The notes beneath the pieces were generated by a model. That model was not told the origin of the DNA and did no database searches. It worked only from the letters and a program-made list of their open reading frames with translations. 35,046 nt of DNA, from contig JAADJD010000014.1 of the NCBI GenBank assembly GCA_013150955.1, positions 1 to 35,046 of the forward strand. Reading direction: 5' to 3'. This document shows, piece after piece, positions 7,487-16,367 of the stretch. This DNA is from Calditrichota bacterium. Its GTDB lineage: Bacteria > Calditrichota > Calditrichia > RBG-13-44-9 > J042. Numbering within the stretch: position 1 is the first letter of the stretch; each line of letters opens with the position of its first letter. The position numbers and the translations under genes are program-made.

Positions 7487-9154
7487 ATGCATGGGCATTA
7501 TTTTACATTAAAACGACAGGTCCAGGGTTTACAGTCCGATCTGGTGGGAAGCCGCATTCGCCAGAGCTTCACACAGATGAAAAATGAATGGATCCTGGAA
7601 ATCGAAACGACCACGGGAAATACCCACTTCCTGGAAATGAGTTGCGATCCGCAATATCCCTACCTGATCCTTACCGACACGGTACACCGGAGAGTAAATT
7701 CTACCGATGTGATGAAGGAGGTGCTGGGGCGAACGATCGCGCACATCGAGATGATTCCCCGAGAACGGGTCATCGTCGCAGACTTTGATGACGGTGCCAG
7801 CCGGTTGATTCTGCAATTTTTCACCCTGAACACGCATTTCTTTTTAATTAACAATGACAATCGTATTCTGAACAGCTTTAAAAAACAGAAAACCTTCATC
7901 GGACAGACCTTTACCCTGCCCTCTAACTCTCGAATGGATCCAACGGAAATGGACCCACAGGCCTTTCGCGATTATCTGTTGGAATTTAAAGACATGCCGC
8001 TGGGAAAAGGCCTAAAACAGAAATTTCTGTACCTCACCTCTCCGGTGGTCAATGAATTGCTATTTCGTTGTGGGCTGGACACTTCCGTGACTCCTGGAAA
8101 TCTAACTCCCGATGAGTTGGATACCCTTTACCACACCATCCAGGAGCTCCTTCAGCAATTTCAGCATGCTCCGCCTCATATTTATTATGAAGGGGACATT
8201 CCCATTCGATTTACGCTGGGGCCATTCCACAGTCTGGCAAAAAACCGCTCAGAAATCATCCCAGACCTGAACGCGGCCATTCGGCGATTCTGTTTTCAAA
8301 GCCTGCGCTTCCGCGACTTCATTCAGAAAAAACAACACTATCTCCAGCTACTGCAGAAGCGGAAGGAGCACCTTCAACAAACCATTCAAAAACTACAGCG
8401 ATCGGAAAATTCGTCCCGCAAAGAACATCTTCAGAAAATTGGGCAATTGCTTCTGTCCCAACCCCAGGCCTTTCAGCCGGGGTGTCAAACGGTCGAACTC
8501 ATCGATTATTTTGATCCCCAATTGCCCCGCATTACGGTCAAGGTGAAACCCGAGCTTTCCCTTCAGGAGAATGCCGAAAAACATTTCCAGAAGGCCAGGG
8601 AATGGGAACAGCGGCAGAAACAGCGACGCCAGCGATTGCAATCGCTTCAGGATCAGCTGAACCGCGTTGATCAATGGCTGGTGGAACTGGAGGGGATCAA
8701 TACGCATCGAAAATTACAGAAAATGCAGGAAAAAATGAAACAGGCCGGTCTGCTGCAACCCACGCAAGAAGAGGCACCGGCCTATCACCTACCATATAAA
8801 ACATTTCACTTCAAGAATTCTACCATCTGGGTGGGCAAAAGCGCCGCAGACAACGATGCGATGACGTTCCGCCATGCACATAAAGAAGACTGGTGGTTGC
8901 ATGTGCAGGGATATAGCGGATCTCACGTTATTCTGAAAAATCCAGAAAAGGCGGAGCATCCCCCACAGGATGCCCTGCATTACGCGGCGCGTCTGGCGGT
9001 AACGTTTAGCAAAGCCCGCCACGCCCGCTACGTACCGGTTCTTTTCACCAGGGTCAAATACGTACGCAAACCCCGAAAATCCCCACCGGGTACCGTCATC
9101 CCCACCCGCACCAAAACCTTATTTGTGGATCCCCTGCCAGAGGGTGAGGTGTGA
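7487..9154 (+). CDS. rqcH: RqcH/NFACT family ribosome quality control protein
   Basis: The protein has 555 residues, about the usual length. In bacteria RqcH binds stalled 50S subunits carrying peptidyl-tRNA and adds C-terminal alanine tails that mark the nascent chain for degradation. Residues 1-270 are NFACT-N, 280-430 a charged coiled coil (LQKRKEHLQQTIQKLQ and following), and the last 110 residues the NFACT-R domain: NDAMTFRHAHKEDWWLHVQG, GSHVILKN and KPRKSPPGTV. The ATG at 7487 begins MHGHYFTLKRQVQGL, a normal family start, although the ribosome site is weak. At the position of the Asp-Arg pair needed for tRNA contact in Bacillus RqcH I read Glu93-Arg94, a conservative change. It is the only clear plus-strand gene and converges with the receiver gene, with only 8 bases between stops. 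Confidence 0.92.
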   Translation: MHGHYFTLKRQVQGLQSDLVGSRIRQSFTQMKNEWILEIETTTGNTHFLEMSCDPQYPYLILTDTVHRRVNSTDVMKEVLGRTIAHIEMIPRERVIVADFDDGASRLILQFFTLNTHFFLINNDNRILNSFKKQKTFIGQTFTLPSNSRMDPTEMDPQAFRDYLLEFKDMPLGKGLKQKFLYLTSPVVNELLFRCGLDTSVTPGNLTPDELDTLYHTIQELLQQFQHAPPHIYYEGDIPIRFTLGPFHSLAKNRSEIIPDLNAAIRRFCFQSLRFRDFIQKKQHYLQLLQKRKEHLQQTIQKLQRSENSSRKEHLQKIGQLLLSQPQAFQPGCQTVELIDYFDPQLPRITVKVKPELSLQENAEKHFQKAREWEQRQKQRRQRLQSLQDQLNRVDQWLVELEGINTHRKLQKMQEKMKQAGLLQPTQEEAPAYHLPYKTFHFKNSTIWVGKSAADNDAMTFRHAHKEDWWLHVQGYSGSHVILKNPEKAEHPPQDALHYAARLAVTFSKARHARYVPVLFTRVKYVRKPRKSPPGTVIPTRTKTLFVDPLPEGEV

Positions 9155-9162
9155 ATGTTCAC

Positions 9163-9534
9163 TCAATCCGTTGCCTGCTGAATAAATATTTCCTCAATCA
9201 TGCGGCGAAATTCGGTGGGACGAATGGGTTTGGCCAGTATGTGTTGTACATTAAGCTCCCGTAATTCGGCAATCAACTCTTCATTTAATTGTCCGGAAAT
9301 GACCATGATCGGTATCGTCGGGTTTATGGCCCGGATTTTTTGAATCAATTCCACACCGTTCATGTTGGGCATCACGATATCGGTGATCAATAAATCATAT
9401 TTCTGGAATAACAACTTGTTGAGGGCCTCCTCACCATTGTACACCGCAATGACCTGAAATCCTTCCAGGGTGAGAAGAATATCGATGCTTCGACTCAAAT
9501 TCTTATCGTCTTCGGCTAACAGAATCTTTTTCAT
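9163..9534 (-). CDS. Stand-alone CheY-like response regulator receiver
   Basis: The protein has 123 residues and consists of one receiver domain with no output domain. The acidic pair is in AEDD (7-10), the phosphoacceptor is Asp52 in LLITDIVMP, and Lys102 in LAKPI completes the site. The MKKILLAEDD start (9534) is chosen over a longer frame beginning at 9642 because a consensus sigma-54 promoter ends at about 9570, so the upstream ATG would lie outside the transcript, and because GAGAATGAG sits before 9534. It may relay phosphate to another protein or act by protein contact; no direct partner is visible. It lies just downstream of the NtrC-type regulator gene (ends 9771), separated by 236 bases. 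Confidence 0.88.
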   Translation of the reverse strand: MKKILLAEDDKNLSRSIDILLTLEGFQVIAVYNGEEALNKLLFQKYDLLITDIVMPNMNGVELIQKIRAINPTIPIMVISGQLNEELIAELRELNVQHILAKPIRPTEFRRMIEEIFIQQATD

Positions 9535-9569
9535 GAATAACTCATTCTCATACATACAATCGTAAAAAT

Positions 9570-9585
9570 TGCAACATCCTTGCCA
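9570..9585 (-). promoter_or_regulatory. Sigma-54 promoter for the CheY-like gene
   Basis: The minus strand reads TGGCAAGGATGTTGCA: the GG of the -24 element and the GC of the -12 element are exactly 10 bases apart and both blocks match the TGGCAC/TTGCA consensus. Predicted transcription starts near 9559, leaving about 25 bases before the ATG at 9534, with a purine-rich ribosome site in between. Confidence 0.72.
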
Positions 9586-9686
9586 GCCAGGTTCTCCTCT
9601 GCACCTCCCTCCGATGCATAAAATGAATAAATTTACCGCCACCCCTCAGTCAACGTATTTTCAACAACTTACCTATCGCGATGGAT

Positions 9687-9697
9687 GGATCTGATCC
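9687..9697. promoter_or_regulatory. Possible activator site upstream of the sigma-54 promoter
   Basis: GGATCTGATCC is an inverted repeat (GGATC, one-base centre, GATCC) about 130 bases upstream of the predicted start site, a normal enhancer distance for an NtrC-family activator. The adjacent regulator gene at 9771-11135 makes it a candidate self-encoded target. Short palindromes occur by chance, so this is weak. Confidence 0.25.
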
Positions 9698-9770
9698 CAT
9701 CTATTCCTCCCTGCCACTTTTCATTCCATAAAACGGGATGGTTCCGGTCGTTTTTTGATGTGAAACTTTT

Positions 9771-11135
9771 TTACAATTCCACATCTTCAATCCCGTACTC
9801 TTCCAGCTTGTTGTAAAGGGAACGGCGGCTTATACCCAGGATTTTTGCTGCCTTTAGTTTGTTGCCCTTTACGGCTTTCAGGGTTTCCAGAATCATGGTT
9901 TTTTCCACTTCCGAAAGGGGGGTGCCCGGACGAAATGTAATCTGGGTGCGAGCAATGCCGGGTTTAACAATTTCCCTGGGTAGATGCTGAATCTTCAGTA
10001 CATCGCTGTCCCCCGCCGTCAAAACGGCGCGCAGCATGACGTTTCGAAATTCCCGAATGTTTCCCGGCCAGGGATAGCTCTGCAGGGCATCCAGAACCTC
10101 GGCAGCAATGTCCTGGATGTGCCGGCCCAGCTCCAGGTTAAACATTTCCCGGAAAAAATGGGCCAGATAGGGAATGTCCATTTCCCGCTCGCGCAATGGG
10201 GGCAATTCGATGGTGTACACGTTTAATCGATAGTACAAATCTTCCCGAAATTTGCTCTCTTCGATCAGACTCTGCAAATCCTCATTGGTTGCGGTAATGA
10301 TGCGCACATCAACGTGGATGGGGCGATTGCTGCCCACGCGTTCAATAATATGATTTTCCAGCACCCGCAACAGGCTGATCTGCACCGGCAAACTCATGGT
10401 GCTAATTTCATCCAGGAACAGGGTGCCTCCGTGGGCCTCCTCAAACTTTCCTTTCTTATCGGATATGGCCCCGGTAAAGGCACCTTTCAGGTGCCCAAAC
10501 AGCTCCGACGCGATGAGCTCCCTGGGGATGGCTCCGGTATTTACGGCCACAAATGGGCCATTTTTTCGTTTCGAATAATCGTGAATGGCACGGGCAACCA
10601 GCTCTTTGCCAGTACCGCTTTCACCGATGATCATGACCGATACATCCGTGGGGGCTACATCCCGTATTTTCCGATACACCTGCTGCATCTTCTTACACCG
10701 CCCCACTAATCGGTGAAAGTGAAAGTACTGGCTCAATCGTTGCAATTTTTCTTCTTCGGGAATTTCTTCTCCCGGCTCTTTTAATACCTGATCCACCACG
10801 GCCAGCAATTTCTGCGGCTTAACCGGTTTGGTGATGTAATTCATCGCACCGTGCTGCATGGCCTCCACGGCATGCTCAATGCTTCCGTATCCGGTCACCA
10901 TTATCACTTTCAAAGCCGGGAAATTTTCCTGCAAATGCTTCAAAAAGCGCATGCCATCCATTTCGTTCATGCGATAATCCGTAATCACCAGATCATACAC
11001 CCCCGAATCCAATCGCTCGATGCCCTCGCGGCCGTTTGCTGCACCATCGACTTCGTAGCCTTCTTCCTCCAGCAAGGTCATCATCCCAATGCGATGATTC
11101 TCATCATCATCCACCACCAGAATTCGGTAATTCAT
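9771..11135 (-). CDS. NtrC-family sigma-54-dependent response regulator
   Basis: The protein has 454 residues with the complete three-domain layout. The receiver (1-120) has Asp53 in LVITDYRM and Lys103 in ITKPV. The AAA+ domain (about 145-375) has Walker A GESGTGKE (171-178), the GAFTGA loop that touches sigma-54 (218-223) and Walker B GGTLFLDE (236-243). The C-terminal Fis-type helix-turn-helix is in NKLKAAKILGISRRSLYNKL. It should open sigma-54 promoters when phosphorylated by the kinase encoded 15 bases upstream. Nothing is missing in the catalytic motifs. The signal and full regulon are not visible; the sigma-54 promoter at 9570-9585 is a nearby candidate target. Confidence 0.95.
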   Translation of the reverse strand: MNYRILVVDDDENHRIGMMTLLEEEGYEVDGAANGREGIERLDSGVYDLVITDYRMNEMDGMRFLKHLQENFPALKVIMVTGYGSIEHAVEAMQHGAMNYITKPVKPQKLLAVVDQVLKEPGEEIPEEEKLQRLSQYFHFHRLVGRCKKMQQVYRKIRDVAPTDVSVMIIGESGTGKELVARAIHDYSKRKNGPFVAVNTGAIPRELIASELFGHLKGAFTGAISDKKGKFEEAHGGTLFLDEISTMSLPVQISLLRVLENHIIERVGSNRPIHVDVRIITATNEDLQSLIEESKFREDLYYRLNVYTIELPPLREREMDIPYLAHFFREMFNLELGRHIQDIAAEVLDALQSYPWPGNIREFRNVMLRAVLTAGDSDVLKIQHLPREIVKPGIARTQITFRPGTPLSEVEKTMILETLKAVKGNKLKAAKILGISRRSLYNKLEEYGIEDVEL

Positions 11136-11150
11136 ATGCCGCCCTCTTGA

Positions 11151-12959
11151 TTAAGTTGTTGGCAATTCCACATAAAATATGGTACCCACCCCTTCTTTGG
11201 ATTCAAAATATAATTGCCCCTCATGGGCCTCCACAATCCGTTTAGAAATGGCCAGTCCAATGCCACCACCACTTTCCTTGGTCGAGAAATACAGATCAAA
11301 AATGCGATCCTTAATGGAGTCCGGGATTCCCACGCCAGTGTCTTTAATGGAAATCCGTACCCGCCCGTCCTTCAATCCCGTGCGGATGTACAGATCGCCC
11401 CCTTCGGGCATGGCATCGAATGCATTGAGAATGAGATTGATGACCACCTGTTTGATTTGATCTTTGCTAATGTTCACCAGTGGCAGGTGATTTCCAAAGT
11501 ACTTGTGAATGGTCACATTGCGTTCAAACGCCTGCTGCTGAACCAGATCCAGCACCTCGCTAACCAGCTCGTTGATGTTTTCGTAACTGAGTTGAATGTC
11601 CCGGGATTTTGCCAGATTGAAAAACTGATCGATCATCTTCTGCAAACGCTCAATTTCAGCATTTAAAATGCTAATGGATTTGTGAATTTTCCGCGCTCGC
11701 TCCCTGTCCTTTACCGATTTGTTCACCAGACTGGCCACAATTTCGGTATGGATGGCCAGAGAACTCAGCGGGTTCCGAATCTCATGCCCAATACTGGAGG
11801 CCAGCTGAGAGATTAATCCGTACTTCATGCTCCGGTGGAGATTTTGCTCCAGCTCCTGCAGCAAACCCAGGTTCTTAAAATAGAAGATGATCGAACTGAC
11901 CTTGCCGTTTTCGGAGATGGGCATGGCATGCACCTGCACATTCACGGTACGTCCGTCCAGCAAACGCAGCGCCAGGATTTTGCGAACCGCATGGGTCATG
12001 GGATCCCGGGAACGGCGGTAAATTTCCACCAGCCGGGGATTCAGCTGGAAGATCTGGTAAATCTGCTTGTGGGGATCGCTGTACTTGCGGATCCGCAAAA
12101 TGTCCAGCAAATAATCGTTGTAGGTGGCAATGTTCATGTTCATATCGATGATCAGCAATCCCTCGTGAATCACCCGCATCATCGCCTGAATGCGCTTCTC
12201 CGATTCCCGAAAACTTTCGTTTAGATCGGCCGTCTTCTCAAACAACTTCTGCAATCCGGAATAAACCGGCTCAAACTCATCCCCCTTTTTCAGGGTGGGA
12301 CGGTAATCATAATTGGCTTCACTCAAATGCTCGATGGCCACGTTAATATCCTTAATGCTACTCTGGTAAATCCGGGAAGTCAACAGCACGGTCAACAGGA
12401 TGATGCCAAACGTAAAAAAACTGGCAAAATAGAGAATCTTTTTCCGGTTCTTGTAAAAATTCTGCAAATGCTGAACGGAGACCACCGTGCGTAAATATCC
12501 CTGAAGCTCCCCATCCTGATAAATCGGCCAGATGACATCCAGAATCTCAATATCGCCCTGCCAGGTGCGGTTCACCACCTGAGGATGTTCCGTTTGCAAC
12601 AACTGCAGTTCCCTGGGATTTTGATATTCCCAGCCCTCCACTTTGGGATCGGAACTGACCACGATGCGATTATTTCGATCGATGAGCAAAATGGACAGAA
12701 TCTTGGAATCTTCCCGGCTGAACCGTTTCAGGAACCGCCGCAGGGGATAGCGGTTGTACTTATCAATTTTCCGAAAATCAAATTGATCCGAAATGAGCAC
12801 ATTTTTGATTTGTTCCGTTAGCATGTAGGCGATTTTGCTGGACAGATCGGCATAGAAGGCATTGATGCTGGTGTACAGAAAATAAACAATGACCGCCTCC
12901 AGCAACAGGGTGGATACGCCAATGATCAATAATTTTTTGTGAAGGGTTTTAAATTGCAT
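11151..12959 (-). CDS. Membrane sensor histidine kinase (two TM, HAMP, PAS)
   Basis: The protein has 602 residues. TM1 is about 9-31, a periplasmic sensor region runs to 173 and TM2 is about 174-195. A HAMP linker (196-250) and a PAS domain (about 255-365, with VIHEGLLIIDMNMNIATYN) follow. The HisKA helix has the phosphoacceptor His392 in SSIGHEIRNPLSSL, and the ATPase domain has NLILNAFDAMPEGG, DTGVGIPDSIKDRIF and GGGIGLAISKRIVE. The periplasmic part (ILSILLIDRNNRIVVSSD, then WPIYQDGELQGYLRTVV) looks like a single Cache-type fold, so a small extracytoplasmic ligand is likely. It is co-transcribed with the regulator, making a ZraS/AtoS-like two-component pair. The ligand cannot be inferred. 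Confidence 0.93.
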   Translation of the reverse strand: MQFKTLHKKLLIIGVSTLLLEAVIVYFLYTSINAFYADLSSKIAYMLTEQIKNVLISDQFDFRKIDKYNRYPLRRFLKRFSREDSKILSILLIDRNNRIVVSSDPKVEGWEYQNPRELQLLQTEHPQVVNRTWQGDIEILDVIWPIYQDGELQGYLRTVVSVQHLQNFYKNRKKILYFASFFTFGIILLTVLLTSRIYQSSIKDINVAIEHLSEANYDYRPTLKKGDEFEPVYSGLQKLFEKTADLNESFRESEKRIQAMMRVIHEGLLIIDMNMNIATYNDYLLDILRIRKYSDPHKQIYQIFQLNPRLVEIYRRSRDPMTHAVRKILALRLLDGRTVNVQVHAMPISENGKVSSIIFYFKNLGLLQELEQNLHRSMKYGLISQLASSIGHEIRNPLSSLAIHTEIVASLVNKSVKDRERARKIHKSISILNAEIERLQKMIDQFFNLAKSRDIQLSYENINELVSEVLDLVQQQAFERNVTIHKYFGNHLPLVNISKDQIKQVVINLILNAFDAMPEGGDLYIRTGLKDGRVRISIKDTGVGIPDSIKDRIFDLYFSTKESGGGIGLAISKRIVEAHEGQLYFESKEGVGTIFYVELPTT

Positions 12960-13109
12960 GCCCGTCCAGCCGTTGATTTCGACATTTCCTGCAAAAAGAA
13001 GTTAGAAAATGCCACCCCGGAAAGCAATGTATGATTGGTTCCCTGTTCGGAAAAGACCGTTGCTACCCGGAACGGGCTTAAAAAGGAGAAAACGGGAAAG
13101 ATCCGACGA

Positions 13110-14111
13110 TCAATTGCCAAAGTCCAGCAGGATACCAATGCGGTGGCTGTTGCCCAACTCCCTGGCGTAATTCAGGAACGAGTAATCCACCCGAATGTGG
13201 GGAATTTTGACCCCAATACCAAAGGCAAAACGCTGCAATTCATCGATGCCGGCACGGAAGGATAAAACGCCCCGATATTGAAACTCTCCGCCAACGGCAC
13301 CGGTGAATATGCCTCCTTCAAAGTTGTACACGCGGGCATCTCCAGCTCCGGGCAGGGAAACACTCCGCAAAATGACATCCAGATTGGGGATGAAATACGC
13401 ATCCATACCAGGTACCCGAAAGCGATAGGCCGTTCCCAGGATTCCCATGGGATAAACCAGTTCCTTTTCCCCGGTATCCCAGGCGATCAGCGTGGTGGTC
13501 ATGTTTTTTAAGCTGAGCCCCAATCGCCAGTTGGGTCGCAGTTGAAATTGAAGGCCCCCATCCACCCCAATACCATTGGCATAATTTTCTCCCAGATTCC
13601 GACGAATCAGCTTCACACTAACTCCCCAGCTCAGGCGTTCGTTCCAGCGCTGCCCCAGCGCCACCGTGACCACGTAATCCGCGGAATTAAATCGGGTGAC
13701 CCGGCTCCAGTCCAGCCGCCAATCATCCCCCTGCTGAATCAGCGCCGCCCGGGTATCTGGAATGTCATCCACGGCCAGACGCGATACGCTAATCCCCAAC
13801 ACCCGATGATACCCAATGGGGTGTGCCACAGCCAGGTAATCAAAGTTCACAAAATTGACGAATTGCCAGGCATGCATGAAGGAAAACTGGGTGGCCTGCA
13901 AATTGACCAGTCCAGCGGGGTTGTAATAGCTGGCGGTAACGTCGTTGGCCAGGGCAACAAAACTACCACCCAGCGCCTGAGCCCGGGGCGAGACGTCGAT
14001 GGCCATAAACTCACCGGCATATTTGCGAAATCCCGTTCCGGCCAACAGGGCGACCACCAGCAGGCTATTCAAAAAGAGACCCTTGATAACCGCCCGATCT
14101 ATGCGCATCAT
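13110..14111 (-). CDS. PorV/PorQ family outer-membrane beta-barrel protein
   Basis: The protein has 333 residues with a signal peptide (hydrophobic stretch about 9-25, LFLNSLLVVALLAGTG). Directly after it comes the family block SPRAQALGGSFVALANDVTA (41-60) and YYNPAGL, typical of PorV/UPF0164-like relatives of the FadL barrel fold. The rest is alternating short strands and turns ending with the aromatic-rich GIGVKIPHIRVDYSF and GNSHRIGILLDFGN, as expected for a barrel. PorV acts with the type IX secretion system in Bacteroidota; in other FCB bacteria the many paralogues have unknown roles. Two tandem ATGs (14111, 14108) follow AAAGGAAG. The neighbouring genes do not point to secretion, so function is open. 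Confidence 0.8.
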   Translation of the reverse strand: MMRIDRAVIKGLFLNSLLVVALLAGTGFRKYAGEFMAIDVSPRAQALGGSFVALANDVTASYYNPAGLVNLQATQFSFMHAWQFVNFVNFDYLAVAHPIGYHRVLGISVSRLAVDDIPDTRAALIQQGDDWRLDWSRVTRFNSADYVVTVALGQRWNERLSWGVSVKLIRRNLGENYANGIGVDGGLQFQLRPNWRLGLSLKNMTTTLIAWDTGEKELVYPMGILGTAYRFRVPGMDAYFIPNLDVILRSVSLPGAGDARVYNFEGGIFTGAVGGEFQYRGVLSFRAGIDELQRFAFGIGVKIPHIRVDYSFLNYARELGNSHRIGILLDFGN

Positions 14112-14579
14112 GCGTTGCTTCCTTTTTTTAATGAACCAATATACAAACAGATTCGAAAACTCACCAAATAAAATTTAGCCTGGATTTTGCACTGGCCTAC
14201 GAATGACATGAATTAAACCCCAATAATACACCAACCCACGAATCACGCGAATGAGTTCGAAAAAAATCAAACAAAATAACGAATATATCCAGGAAAGTAT
14301 GGTCATCCACGCAGAATCGAGTGCATTTTATTATTTTTATTTGTGTTAATTTGTGTAATTCGTGGTTCTAATGCATAATCTGGGATGAATAATTAGAGTG
14401 AATTACGTCACCGGGATTGACCTGTCCACACGGGATTTGAAGGGAAGATCCGTAACCGGGATCTGGAGAGATCGGCTTGCGTCCTCAATCTTCTTGGGTA
14501 TCCAGAATGAATCGCTGATCTTTTCTACCCGGATCCTGTTGCACCTCTTTCTTTCGGGAGAATCCCCCTGCGCCTCGAC
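14112..14579. other. Intergenic gap with palindromic repeat D
   Basis: It holds the leader of the PorV-like gene (TATATT at 14122-14127 is a possible -10), copy D of the repeat (14177-14386), and about 190 bases downstream of the asparagine-synthase-like gene in which I see no gene, terminator or RNA. Confidence 0.5.
14177..14386 (+). repeat. Dispersed palindromic intergenic repeat, copy D
   Basis: The left arm is doubled and eroded (CCTGGATTTTGCACTGGCC, then CCCAATAATACACCAACC). The right arm is well kept: GTGTAATTCGTGGTTC and TAATGCATAATCTGGGAT. The core has TTATTTGTGTTAATTTGTG, so orientation is forward. Confidence 0.75.
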
Positions 14580-16367
14580 TCAACGTTCCCGCATCTCGGC
14601 CATAGAAAACGATTCCAATCGAATCATCTCTCGCCTGTTTAAATACGTGAGGAAGATGTCTGTAATGGGTCGCAACCAGGAAAGGTTCATGAACAACACC
14701 CGTTGATGATATCGCGAGAGCGATGCGAGAAATCGTCCGGCGGGACTCAGTAACCGGGTAAATGGCTCCCAGGCCAGATGATTTCTAATCTCCTGCAAAT
14801 TGCTTTTTACCATCTGAATTTTTGTTTGATAGACCAACCAGGGATCCTCTCCCGGTAGATGGCCGGGAAAATTCCGATTGCCGTAATAGCGGTACAGCTC
14901 AGGATGGTGCCGCTGCAGACACCGTTCCTGGAATGAATACCGAAGCTTCTCCAGCGGATGAAAATTCAACAGGTATTTCACATGATCGAGATCCAGATAG
15001 GGATAAACCACCGTGTGGCCGGACGGCAATAACCACTGGGACATCAATGCGGTGGCTCTTCGGATTCGGGTTAACAGAAAGAATATTTCGGCCCGGTTCA
15101 CATTATCGGGTAATCTCTCCAGAAACCGGGCGATGTCCTCGCGGGTTTCGTGGATGGTGGGCCACTGGAAAGGATCCAGGACTTTACCGAATTTGTTCTT
15201 AATTAAATTTTGCAAAATGGCCTCCACGCGGGCACGGGGATGACAGGAATAAAATTCAGGCTTTTTATAAGCCACCTTCCCTGCAAGGGCATCACCCGCC
15301 AGCCCATCAAAAATCAATACCGGTTCACCGGGAAGAGCCCGCATCAGGGGAATGATCCAGGTGTGCTCAAACGCCTCGCCACTGAATCGGTTGCGCCGGA
15401 AACGGTAATAATCCACAAATTCCTGGACTTTGGGGAATTCGATTACCCGATGATCAATCCCGAAATCTGCGCACATCTGGCTGGCGAAGCGCGCGTCCAG
15501 ATCCCGCATGCCCTTCTGTAAAATCCTGACGGTCATGGCTTTAAACGGCACCCGATGCTTCACCAGAAAGGCAAATATCCGTCGGCTATCGTATCCGCTG
15601 CTCAGGGGAAGAATGGTTTGACTGCCCTGTGCACCCAGTCGCAAACAGCGCCGCATGGCCCCCTGGAACAATTCTTCCGCTGTATCCACGGCGTTTTCGG
15701 TAATGGATTTTTCGCCTCCCGGCAGCTCATGATAACGGAACCACTGAATCCGTTCCATGCGCAAACCGTTAAACCGCAAGATGGTGCCCGCGGGAACGCG
15801 GCGAATTTCCCGGTAGATTGTCCGATCCGTGCAAAAATATTTGCTGTGCAAAAGGTTCCGCCAGCCCAGCCAGTCGGGATTTTCGTTACCTGTGATCAGG
15901 AATCGTGGATTGGTCGAAAATACCACGCCACTATCCATTTTACGGTAATACAATGGCGAAACGCCAAACGCATCGGTGATTAAATCCAGCCGGGCACCCC
16001 GATTCAGAATCCGCACCACGGAAAAAATCCCGTTGTGTTCTTTTTCCCGGGAATCCATCCAGTAATTTAAAATTTCTGGGGATGGCGACCAGGTATGTAT
16101 CGGTGGTTCCAGCAAATACCCCCGAAAGGCCACTGCATCAACAACTTCACGTTTGTGGTAACGAAGATGTATGGGCATCTGATGAGTCACTCCAAACGGG
16201 TTCCGGTTACCCAGCAGCACCCAATTACTGCCTCTATGTAATGCAGTCGGTTCCGCAATTTTCAATGGTTCTGAAAACGTAATCGCTTTCGGATGCCACA
16301 GGCCAAAAAAATAATCCTCCTGTATGAACGCGTGCTGAAATCGATCGAGATAAATGCCCAGCTTCAT
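14580..16367 (-). CDS. Asparagine-synthase-like protein lacking the N-terminal cysteine
   Basis: The protein has 595 residues. The ATG at 16367 follows GAGGATAAAGG. Residues 1-210 resemble the class II amidotransferase fold of AsnB (TDAFGVSPLYYRKMDSG, about 131-147, is the usual GxxPLYY block), but the protein starts MKLG, so the Cys2 nucleophile that releases ammonia from glutamine is absent. Residues 240-470 are the synthase domain: ILPLSSGYDSRRI (252-264) is the PP-loop (SGxDS) that binds ATP, and LIFDGLAGDALAG (351-363) matches the conserved FxGxGGDE region with changes. It can probably adenylate a carboxylate but must use another amine or free ammonia. Such variants occur near surface-glycan genes and in lasso-peptide-type ring closure. 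Here it is a single gene with no precursor peptide visible. Confidence 0.8.
   Translation of the reverse strand: MKLGIYLDRFQHAFIQEDYFFGLWHPKAITFSEPLKIAEPTALHRGSNWVLLGNRNPFGVTHQMPIHLRYHKREVVDAVAFRGYLLEPPIHTWSPSPEILNYWMDSREKEHNGIFSVVRILNRGARLDLITDAFGVSPLYYRKMDSGVVFSTNPRFLITGNENPDWLGWRNLLHSKYFCTDRTIYREIRRVPAGTILRFNGLRMERIQWFRYHELPGGEKSITENAVDTAEELFQGAMRRCLRLGAQGSQTILPLSSGYDSRRIFAFLVKHRVPFKAMTVRILQKGMRDLDARFASQMCADFGIDHRVIEFPKVQEFVDYYRFRRNRFSGEAFEHTWIIPLMRALPGEPVLIFDGLAGDALAGKVAYKKPEFYSCHPRARVEAILQNLIKNKFGKVLDPFQWPTIHETREDIARFLERLPDNVNRAEIFFLLTRIRRATALMSQWLLPSGHTVVYPYLDLDHVKYLLNFHPLEKLRYSFQERCLQRHHPELYRYYGNRNFPGHLPGEDPWLVYQTKIQMVKSNLQEIRNHLAWEPFTRLLSPAGRFLASLSRYHQRVLFMNLSWLRPITDIFLTYLNRREMIRLESFSMAEMRER

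Noticed and set aside
12960-13109. Sigma-54 promoter upstream of the first kinase gene
   Set aside because: TGGCAT and TTTTTGC both occur, but the distance between GG and GC is much more than 10 bases, and no other pair in this gap has the right spacing.
13542-14171. A 209-codon plus-strand frame opposite the PorV-like gene
   Set aside because: Antisense to a protein with signal peptide and family block; composition is that of a shadow frame.
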